Shown here piece by piece: positions 35,601 through 47,600 of a DNA stretch of 64,000 nucleotides. Below the pieces are notes generated by a model that did no database searches, had not been told where the DNA came from, and saw only the letters and a program-made list of their open reading frames with translations. Both the position numbers and the translations under genes were made by a program. The DNA is from Liolophura sinensis (lineage: Eukaryota > Mollusca > Polyplacophora > Chitonida > Chitonidae): assembly GCF_032854445.1 (NCBI RefSeq), contig NC_088298.1:1856160-1920159 (forward strand). Direction: 5' to 3'. How positions within the stretch are numbered: the first letter of the stretch is position 1; each line of letters begins with the position of its first letter.

Positions 35601-38600
35601 GAGGAAAGCGGGCAGAGTCCAAGGGGAACCCACTAGCATCCGCAGGTTGCTGGCAGACTTTCCCACGTATGCCTGGCAGGAAGCCAGCATGAGCTGGACT
35701 TGAACTTACAGCAACAGCATCGGTGAAAGGTTCCTGGGTCATTGCGCTGTGCTGGCACGCTAACCCCCACGGCCACCAAGGCCCCAGCTAGCAGTGAATA
35801 TTTACTTAAACTCTGTTTTGCAGGCAAATACATGTACTATAGTGCTTTTCCCGTTAGTCCAAGATCGCTGTGACGCTGGCTTTGGCAAAAGTTTGTTAGG
35901 CCACATTGGCCTCAAACCAGCATCAGAGCGCGCTGCATTTAAAAACCTGATGTAGTTACCTGCCCTTGACAAATATGTTGAGGCTGTCAATAGGACAGAT
36001 CTCTTTAAGCATCACTGACTGCGAGAAATCCCGGGCCCACGTATAAATAACTAAGCAGTGTTGTGATTGCAATAAAAAGACGGACCTAGTGTCTAGAAAC
36101 CTCAGACTGTGGAGATGTACTTGATGGGTAATGTTTATCTCAAATGTTAGTCCCGGCCGCAGCATCAGATTTTTGTCACAGTGCTCCCAGACATTAGTTG
36201 AGGGCCATCCTTTAGGAACAAAACTTTTGCCAAATGTCAGAGTAGTTTCCTGTGTGTTAGTCTGCCAACAATATTGTCGATATGACAAAAGCCATCGTCC
36301 ATTAGTATGCATTAGTGACAAAGTTATCTCCCCTATATCTTTTCCCCATTTTCGTTTTGAGGTACTTTCCATAGGTGCTGACTATTGTGTAACCGACAAC
36401 TTTAGCACTCATTTTATCTATACTGTCAAATAATGCTTTGGTGGATGCATGTTAGTATTTTTCTGGATTGAACAGCTTCAGCATTGTGCAACACAAGGCC
36501 CATGCCTGTATGTGTTGATGATTTTAACCCAGGAGATTTGTTACTTGCAGGTGCCTGACACTGGGCGGTGGTTGAATCCAGGCACTCCGGGATTCCTCCG
36601 TCTGTAAACTTGACCGTCTTCACATAAATGAAACGTTCTTGATGGATTAACCACCACTTAGAGCATTTAAGTAAATAAATAAATAAATAAATAATTAAAT
36701 AAATAAATAAATAAATAAATAAATGTACCCTACTTCTTCAACTTTTTCAACTGCCTCTGCAACCAACACTCTGAGGGAACTATGGGATGTAGATAAACTA
36801 TTTGCACAGTTTTATGAAGCTTGCATCTTTAAATCATAAACAAATCATTTTTAGTGTCATTTATTTTATTATTATATGCATAAATTCCACTGAACAAAGT
36901 GCTTTAGTGGTTGAAAAAGTTGAAGATTTACAGTAGGTAAAGATCAACTTTGGTGGAGTGATTTTCTGTCTGAAAACTGTTCACACTGTATTTAACATGC
37001 TGGTGCTCTGTTTACTTTTTCCAGCACTGACAATAAAAAACGGCGGTAATGTGCTGGTACCCTGCTACCCCTCGGGGGTGACCTTTGACCTGTTTGAGTG
37101 TGTGTCCGGGCACATGGAGAGCTGTGGTTTAGGGCAGGTGCCCATGTACTTCCTGTCCCCAGTGGCTGAGAACACACTCGCCTACTCCAACATCTTTGCT
37201 GAATGGTGAGTGACGTCGTCCAACTAAAAGTTTGTCCATGATGACTAATTTATAGCATACGCATTTTGCCTGATTCTTAGAAAGGTGTTTCAGATTTGTG
37301 TTAGAAAAATGTAACTTTTAGCACTAAAATGAATATTTATTTGCCTCTAAAGAAGGTTCACACACCAGCACGGCACAATTAACCCAGGGGCCTCCCACCA
37401 ATGCGGTTGCTATGAGTTCAAGTCCAGCTGGCTTCCTCTCCACCCATACCTGGGAAGGTCCGCCAGAAACCTGCGAATTGTTGTGGGTTTCCCCCGGGGT
37501 TCTGCCTGGTTTCCTCCAACCATATAATACTGGCCGTCATCGTATAAGTGAACTATTCTTGAGTACGACGTAAAACACCAATCAAATAAATAAATAAATT
37601 CTTTACTTTGACTCTTCATGTCTTTATGACTAGACTCTGTACTTTAACTGTTTATAGAAAGACAGACTGCTGGCTTAACTCACACCAAGCATACATTTTG
37701 ACTCGAAGACCACAAGGGTTTTTCTGCTGTCTCAGATCGTAACAGTTTCCACACAAATATCTTAAGTCCGAATACATGTTCGTGACTGGCCTGAGTGATG
37801 TGAGCACAGACAATCGAGACAAAATGTCAACATAAATCTAAATTTTCATCCTCTGTCTGCCACAGTTTTGAAATTACGATCGACAGTGTAGCTTTTCGGG
37901 TATAAGGGAAACTATACCACTGGCTAATTGTTGAAGTACTTCTAGACTGACCATACCAGAGATAAACAAGTGGTGACTGGGGTCAGTTTTTAAAAAAAAT
38001 AGAAAGTGTTCATTTGTCCAAAACTTTCGTCATTTTCATGAAAAATAAGCTGTCATACATGTAGTGACGTGCATTCTCCAATGATCCAGGTGTTCCCAGG
38101 GTAAACAGTCTAAGGTGTACCTGCCTGAACCACCATTCCCACATGCAGATGTAAGTAATACCATGGCTAACACCACAGGTGCACACTTAGTGTATGATGT
38201 GTACTTGTGGTGTACACAGCATAATGTACCTGTGATGTACACATGATGTATACTGTGTACATGTTGTGTACACATTATTGATATTGTGCGCCTGTGATGT
38301 AAACATTATGTGTATTGTGTACTTGTGATCTACACATATTTTTTATTGTGCACCTGTGGTGTACACATTATGTATATTGTGCACCTGTGGTGTACACATT
38401 ATGTGTATTGTGTGCCGGTAGCGTACACATTATGTATATTGTGCACCTGTGGTGTACACATTATATATATTGTGTGCCTTTGATGTACACATTATGTATG
38501 TTATGTACCAATTGTGTACACATTTTGTATATTGTGCACCTGTGGTGTAAATGTTATGTATATTGTGCACCTGTGGTGTAAATGTTATGTATATTGTGCA

Positions 38601-41600
38601 CCTGTGGTGTAAATGTTATGTATATTGTGCACCTGTGGTGTACACATTATGCATATTGTGCACCTGTGATGTAAACGTTATGTATATTGTGCACATGTGG
38701 TGTACCCGATTGTTGTAGGTGTAGATGGGGATCAGTTGTGGACACATGTGCAGGCTGTGTACCAGTGGTTTACACATGTCCATTGTCCTATCTGTGGCAT
38801 GCGGAAAGGTCTGCCAGCAATCTGCAGGTTGATGGTCATGGGTTTCCCCTGGGCTCTGCTCGGTTTCCTCTCGCCATAAATGCCGACAGTCATTGTATAA
38901 GTAAAATATTCTTGAATATAACAGAAAACCCCAGTCAGATAAGTAAATAAAGGAATATGTACATTATGTGTAGTAGAAAGCAGTGTGAAGATTTTCAGTG
39001 GCATGCTACATGCTCTTTGAATAAATGTTTTCTGGCTGTATTACATGTTTGTGTATATTTTAGCAGACATTGCACTATCGACAGAAGGCTACCAAACAAA
39101 CTTTTATTGTGCTACTTTTGTAGTGTCACTTTAATGGAATATTTTGATAAATCTGATTGCTGTAATCCTTCCTACGTTTGCTGCTGCAGGCATATGTTCA
39201 TTCTTCAAGATAGTATGACCTCATCATTTTGCAAACCGTGCCCAATTAACTTTTAAATTAATGATCCTTTGTTTGTCAAATTTTGTTTTTATCCAATTTC
39301 AGTTGGTGTCAAATGGAAGGCTTAGACCATTCACAAACATACATGGTAAGATGGGTTTTCACAGAACTTTTAAGCTTAATCATTTTAACCAAAAATGAAA
39401 AATAATTTGTCAGAATTTCGTAGTAGAAGTTCATTTATAGAGTTACAGGGCACATGAGAAAAAAGATAAAAAAATCCATTTAGGTCTGTCTCAACCCCTC
39501 TTCCAGAGTAACTCGAGTTTAAATAACTCATGTTTTTTCTTTTAAATTTGTAATCCTGTTTCCACAGGCACAAATACAAATGTTGTTTGTGTCATTTGGG
39601 TGGGTCTTATGTTTTGGCTACTTTCAGAGGGTCTTACAGGGAACTTCAAACAGCCCTGTATTGTATTTGCTGGTCACCCATCACTCAGAGTAGGGGATGC
39701 TGTGCACTTCATAGAGCTGTGGGGCAAGTCCAGCGGAAACACCATCATATTTACAGGTGAGTTTAGAAGCAGGTGACAGGATGATGAGTTCCAGCGGAAA
39801 CACCATCATATTTACAGGTAAGTTTAGAAACAGGTGATTGAAAAACAAGTCCCAATAGAAACATATTTACAGGTGAGTTTAGAAACGGGTGACAGGATGA
39901 TGAGTTCCAGCAGAAAGACTATCATATTTACAGGTAAGTTTAGAAACAGGTGATTGAAAAACAAGTCCCAATAGAAACATATTTACTGGTGAGTTTAGAA
40001 ACAGGTGACAGGATGATGAGTTCCACCAGAAAGACTATCATATTTACAGGTAAGTTTAGAAACAGGTGATTGAAAAACAAGTCCCAATAGAAACATATTT
40101 ACTGGTGAGTTTAGAAACAGGTGATTGAAAAACAAGTCCCAATAGAAACATATTTACTGGTAAGTTTAGAAACAGGTGATTGAAAAACAAGTCCCAATAG
40201 GAACATATTTACAGGTAAGTTTAGAAACAGGTGATTGAAAAACAGGTCCCAATAGAAACATATTTACAGGTGAGTTTAGAAACAGGTGACAGGATGATGA
40301 GTTCCACCAGAAAGACTATCATATTTACAGGTAAGTTTAGAAACAGGTGATTGAAAAGCAAGTCCCAGTAGAAACATATTTACTGGTGAGTTTAGAAACA
40401 GGTGACAGGATGATGAGTTCCGCCAGAAAGACTATCACATTTACAGGTGAGTTTAGAAACAGGTGGTTGAAAAACAAGTCCCAATAGAAATATATTTACT
40501 GGTGAGTTTAGAAACAGGTGACAGGATGATGAGTTCCACCAGAAAGACTATCATATTTACAGGTGAGTTTAGAAACAGGTGGTTGAAAAACAAGTTCCAA
40601 CAGAAACATATTTACTGGTGAGTTTAGAAACAGGTGACAGGATGATGAGTTCCACCAGAAAGACTATCATATTTACAGGTAAGTTTAGAAACAGGTAGTT
40701 GAAAAACAAGTTCCAATAGAAACATATTTACTGGTGAGTTTAGAAACAGGTGACAGGATGATGAGTTCCACCAGAAAGACTATCATATTTACAGGTAAGT
40801 TTAGAAACAGGTGATTGAAAAACAAGTTCCAATAGAAACATATTTACTGGTGAGTTTAGAAACAGGTGACAGGATGATGACATATTGAACAAAAGCACCT
40901 TTATATTTACAGGTAAGTTTAGAAACAGGTGACACAAATGTGAAATTACCGGTCCTCAGTTGGTAGAGCCTATTTGGTAGAGCGTCTGCTTCGGGAGGCG
41001 GTAGATCAAGGGTCAATCCTGGGTCAAGTCACACCTAAGTCCTTGAAAAAGGAAGTTGTAACTTTTCGCTTGGCTTTCAGCTTTAAGGGGATAGTGCAAT
41101 GACTGAATGACCCATATCAGTAGAATGGCTTGGGCGGGGCAACTTACTTGCTTTTGATAAATCATCTCAGTGAAGCAGCACTAAATAAAAGAGTGATGGA
41201 AAACCGTCCTGCAACATGGAGGCACTTTAAGGATTCCTTCGTTGTCATATGACTGAAAAATTGTTAAGGGTGACATTAAACCCCAAGCACTTACTCACTC
41301 ACTCACTCACTCACTTAAAGGTGAAATCCATCAGGAAAACAAGCATAGCATATGTACAGGTAAAATGTTAATAGGTGACAGAAAAATGACCTCCAGAAGG
41401 AACATCATCATATTTTACAGGTAAGTTCAGAATCAGGTGACACAAGTGTGAAATCCTGCATGAATACCATCAGATTTACAGGTGAGTTCTCAAGAGATGA
41501 CAGTAACAAGACATCCATGAAAGAAAAAACCAAAAAAAAAACAAAAGAAAAATAATAACAAAAAATAACATCAAAAAAACAGCATATTTCATGCACGTGA

Positions 41601-44600
41601 CAAAAATGTGAGGTCTGGTGAAAAGACGTGATTTTACGACTGATACAAATGGTGAGTGCAGTAACAAATTTATGTAAGGTGTGGTGAAAACATCATCAAA
41701 CTTACCATTTCATGTAGTACAGGCTGATGGACAGGGTCATCAAATTTAGTCAGACGTGAGATCTAGCGAAAGCATTGTTCATTTTGCAGAAATTTGAGAT
41801 CTTGTAAAACCACTATCAAATTTTTATAGTACTGTGTAAAGTAAATAAGATATAAATGGTGAACAGGGTACCAAATTTATGGAAATGTAAGATCTGGTAA
41901 AAGGACTATAAACTTTACAGGTGAGTGTAATAAAGAAGATACAAATGATGAACAGAGTACCAAATTTATGGAAATGTAAGATCTGGTATAAGGACTATCA
42001 ACTTTACAGGTGAGTGTAATAAAGAAGATACAAATGATGAACAGAGTACCAAATTTATGGAAATGTAAGATCTGGTATAAGGACTATCAACTTTACAGGT
42101 GAGTGTAATAAAGAAGATACAAATGATGAACAGAGTACCAAATTTATGGAAATGTAAGATCTAGTATAAGGACTATCAACTTTACAGGTGAATGAAATAA
42201 AGAAGATACAAATGGTGAACAGCGTACCAAATTTATGGAAATGTAAGATCTGATATAAGGACTATCAACTTTACAGGTGAGTGTAATAAAGAAGATACAA
42301 ATGGTGAACAGAGTACCAAATTTATGGAAATGTAAGATCTGGTATAAGGACTATCAACTTTACAGGTGAATGAAATAAAGAAGATACAAATGGTGAACAG
42401 AGTACCAAATTTATGGAAATGTAAGATCTGGTATAAGGACTATCAACTTTACAGGTGAATGAAATAAAGAAGATACAAATGGTGAACAGCATACCAAATT
42501 TATGGAAATATAAGATCTGATATAAGGACTATCAACTTTACAGGTGAGTGTAATAAAGAAGATACAAATGGTGAACAGCATACCAAATTTATGGAAATGT
42601 AAGATCTGATGAGCGGAAATGTTGGATCTTAGAAAACACTATTCTAATTGCTTGTACATGTACAGGTGGACACAGAAGATCTGACAGAAATTTCTGATAG
42701 TAAAAGGAAGCTAAAGTATGAAATAAGGTTCATCATACACACAACCGTAAACTATGTGTAAAAACACTTTCATTTTTTTCTCAAGATTTTTTAACACTTT
42801 TTAAGTTAAAAAGCATTTAAATATTTGATAACTGTGGCGGGCTTTATGACATATGCTGATGGTATCTAGGAACTCTGATGTCACATCATCTTTTTTCCCT
42901 GAGGTTCACCAGGAGGAAGGAATTTTTGGGAACATTATTTCAGTAATCTTTCACTCATGGGTAAAAAGAGTTAGTCCAACATTCAGTGTCGTGACTAGAG
43001 TTGGATAAACTCTCTGTGATCTAAGAGTTCCTAACATCTGATATTATATTTCATAAAGCCCACCTTAGAATTCAGATGGCTGAACGCCTTTGACACTTTT
43101 AGCAAAAATCTAAAAAAAATCTTAAAAATAATTGAAAGTACATTTATGCACAGTTTTAAGTGGTCTATTTAGTGATGCCTTCTTCAATTTTTAGAGGTCT
43201 TTTCCTTTAAGGATTTATTCGTGACAAAATAATGGTATCACTATGGCCAGAGAGCTCAGAACTCTTTCATGTAGCTGAGGGTAACAAAATCTGTAATCTG
43301 CCGTGCACCTCTAATCCTGTCAGAAATGTGTGTCTGGTGTTCGTGATTACATTTACTGCTCTGTGGGTCTCTGTAAAAAGTTATTGAATGATGGAGAGGA
43401 AAGTTTGTGAACTATAGACGTTCCTGAAGGAAAGGGTTGTCACTTGTGCCTCTTGAACACGGCGGAGACAAGTGATTGGAAAATCAAATGTTAGCAAAAG
43501 TTAGTTACCTAGCATTTGATAATTTGGACATTACACATCTATAGTTATCCGGTATATAAAATTTATACAAAAGTGTAAGTGAGTAAAATACTAAGTACTA
43601 TCATCATAAACTGATACGTTTCTTTACAGAGCCAGATTTTCCATACTCGTCTGCTCTAGCTCCTTTCCAGCCTCTGGCCATGAGGGTGAGTTCAATTTGC
43701 TTGCTGCTATTTTTGTGATAACCTATTTTACTCTAATTCTTCAACCTTTCCTCGTGTTTGCAAGGTGTTTATCAGGCATATTTTGAAGGCATATTGTGTG
43801 TAGAATGATAAAATTATGGCTTTATCTGAAGACCTGAAATTGGCAAATCCAACCAATCTACGGCCGCAGAGGAAATCCAGCATGAGCTGAACTTGAATTC
43901 ACGAAGACCACATTGGTTGGAGGGCTCCTGAAATCTCCCACCCCCTTCCACACATACAAAGACATTTAGACAATCATAAGAGGTGCCGAAATTACAGGAT
44001 ACGCTAAAAAAGGGAAAAAAAATACGGAAATTCCCGTTATTTGTTTCTACTGACCGTGCAAAGTAATTTTGGTGCTAACATGTTTTATATAAGATACAGT
44101 GTTAATATCTGGTTTCTTAATATTTTAAAATATTAGCCTAGTATTTATAAGTGCTGAAATTAGGCAGCTATATTATGGCTCTGAAATATGTTCTACGGAT
44201 TGTCTTGTTATTCATTTTTTTTTTCTTTTGGCCAGGTGTGTTGCTGCCCAATCGATACCAGTCTCAACTTCAGTCAGGCGAACAAGTTGATCAAAGAGTT
44301 ACGTCCCTTGAACCTGGTTGTAGCTGAGAGTTACCTGTTCCCACCTGTGCTTCAACCTCATAGAACAGATCTTACTATTGAATGGGTAAGCCCTAAGATT
44401 TACCTGTGTTCATTTAGTCTGGGATTATTATCTGCGCTCGCCCATAAAACACAAAAGAAAATTGGTGTGTTTTAAATATTCTAAGTATTTTAAGGAAATT
44501 AACTGAGAGAAAAAATAATAAGAAAGAAATTTCATTTGAAGCTCAATAAAAATATTACAGTCTATGGGCCCTTTTTTGAAGCGTTGGTCAGGTTGCTGAA

Positions 44601-47600
44601 AAACTCCGAGAGGAAGATATATTTAGTGATGCCCTCTTATACTGTACCTGTAGTCCTACCCCCTTAGGTAAGGCACTTGTCTTGTTATGCAAGAAATAAA
44701 CATACTTCCTGATTAAAAACCTGAGAGTTTCCTGGGTGAGACTTTTACCCAGGAAATCCTATCTACACTGTCGGCCAATCAGAATTGATTCTCTATCCCT
44801 ATCCCTGACACCGATAAGAAAGAAAACAAAAAGTCATGGAAGAAGAAAAAGATATGTGAGCCTCACTTCGTTGTGATAAGTAGTCCCTCAGATTAGTACC
44901 TCTGGAGGGTAATTGAGATTTGCCATGCGAAGACGAGACAGGGGATGTAATGTGTTAATTTGGTGGCACCTTTTGATGTTGACAACTGATTCCTGTAACC
45001 TTGTGTAAAGAATCTCAGGTTTTGTGCCATTTTTTGCCTATGGAGTAAAGTTTCCTGTCAAACCGTTGTTTTGAACTGTATAACATTGGGCACCAGCTTA
45101 GACCATGTATTTTAAGCGACATTTCCCTGTTTAAACCCAATATGAGCCATGGCTTAGTGTTTCATGTGGTTATTGTGGTACATTTGCACTCCTTGCTTTG
45201 TGCTACATTATGAATGAGGCACAAATACTGTGCACAAAAAATCAGAAAACTTAATAAATCAGTTTCTTTGTAAATAAATAATATTGCCTAACAGTGCCAT
45301 AACACATACATGTAGCCATCATAATTTATGTGAAAGTTCAAGTATATACATCTACTGTAACCAGGTGTAGTGTGGTGTTACATCTACTGTGACCAGGTGT
45401 AGTTTGGTGTTACATCTACTGTGACCAAGTGTGGTGTGGTGTTACATCCACTGTGACCAGGTGTAGTTTGGTGTTACATCCATTGTGAACAGGTGTCGTG
45501 TGGTGTTACATCTACTGTGACCAGGTGTATTGTGGTGTCACATCTACTGTGACCAGGTGTCGTGTGGTGTTACATCTACTGTGACCAGGTGTCGTGTGGT
45601 GTTACATCTACTGTGACCAGGTGTCGTGTGGTGTTACATCTACTGTGACCAGGTGTAGTGTGGTGTTACATCTACTGTGACCAGGTGTCGTGTGGTGTTA
45701 CATCTACTGTGACCAGGTGTATTGTGGTGTCACATCTACTGTGACCAGGTGTTGTATGGTGTTACATCTACTGTGACCAGGTGTATTGTGGTGTTACATC
45801 TACTGTGACCAGGTGTATTGTGGTGTTACATCTACTGTGACCAGGTGTATTGTGGTGTTACATCTACTGTGACCAGGTGTATTGTGGTGTCACATCTACT
45901 GTGACCAGGTGTCATGTGGTGTTACATCTACTGTGACCAGGTGTCGTGTGGTGTTACATGTACTGTGACCAGGTGTAGTGTGGTGTTACATGTACTGTGA
46001 CCAGGTGTCGTGTGGTGTTACATCTACTGTGAACAAGTGTCGTGTGGTGTTACATCCACTGTGACCAGGTGTAGTGTGGTGTTACATCTACTGTGACCAG
46101 GTGTCGTTTGGTGTTACATCTGCTGTGGCCAGGTTATTGTGGTGTTACATCTACTGTGACCAGGTGTAGTTTGGTGTTACATCTACTGTGACCAGGTGTA
46201 TTGTGGTGTTACATCTACTGTGACCAGGTGTATTATGGTGTTACATCTACTGTGGCAAGGCGTACTGCGGTGTAACATCTACTGTGACCAGGTGTCGTGT
46301 GGTGTTACATCTACTGTGACCAGGTGTCGTGTGGTGTTACACACATGGATATGAAGGATAATGGATAATATTTAATTAATATTAAAAGACAGAACAACAA
46401 ATAATATAACCGAAGTTATTCAGGAAGAGGGGTAAAGCGGAAACAGGGGGCCTCCGTGGCTCAGTTGGTTAGCACGCTAGCATAGTGTAATGACCCAGGA
46501 GCCTCTCACCAATGAGGTGAGAGGCTCTTGGGTGCCTTCCTTTCCGGCCATACGTAGGAAGGTCTTCCAGCAACATGCTGATGGTCGTGGGTTTCCCCCG
46601 GGCTCAGCCTGGTTTTATCCCGCCATAATGTTGGCCGTCGTCGTATAAGTGAAATATTCTTGAGTACGGCGTAAAACACCAATCAAATAAATAGATAAAT
46701 AAATAAATAAATAAAAGAGAAACAGAGCTAAATGGCCAGTGAGCCATTTTTTCTGATATTCTTGGTAACTGAAGAAATTAGTATTTACTCAGGAATTTGT
46801 AGGTGGCCATAGGGAATGCACCGTGTTAAACAGCTGGAAATATAGGGAATGCACCGTGTTAAACAGCTGGAAATATGGGGAATGCACCGTGTTAAACAGC
46901 TGGAAATATGGGGAATGCACCGTGCTAAACAGCTGGAAATATGGGGGTTGCACCGTGCTAAACAGCTGGAAATATGGGGGGTTGCACCGTGCTAAACAGC
47001 TGGAAATATGGGGGTTGCACCGTGCTAAACAGCTGGAAATATGGGGGTTGCACCGTGCTAAACAGCTGGAAATATGGGGGTTGCACCGTGCTAAACAGCT
47101 GGAAATATGGGGGTTGCACCGTGCTAAACAGCTGGAAATATGGGGAATGCACCGTGTTAAACAGCTGGAAATATGGGGGAATGCACCGTGTTAAACAGCT
47201 GGAAATATGGGGGAATGCACCGTGTTAAACAGCTGGAAATATGGGGGTTGCACCGTGCTAAACAGCTGGAAATATGGGGGTTGCACCGTGCTAAACAGCT
47301 GGAAATATGGGGAATGCACCGTGTTAAACAGCTGGAAATATGGGGAATGCACCGTGTTAAACAGCTGGAAATATGGGGAATGCACCATGTTAAACAGCTG
47401 GAAATATGGGGGAATGCACCGTGTTAAACAGCTGGAAATATGGGGAATGCACCATGTTAAACAGCTGGAAATATGGGGGAATGCACCGTGTTAAACAGCT
47501 GGAAATATGGGGAATGCACCGTGCTAAACAGCTGGAAATATAGGGAATGCACCGTGTTAAACAGCTGGAAATATAGGAATGCACCGTGTTAAACAGCTGG

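Noticed and set aside
40948-41040. tRNA gene candidates at SINE heads (also 19030, 28525, 46449, 53929)
   Set aside because: Box A and B are present but the cloverleaf is degenerate, and each is fused to the SINE body and tail.
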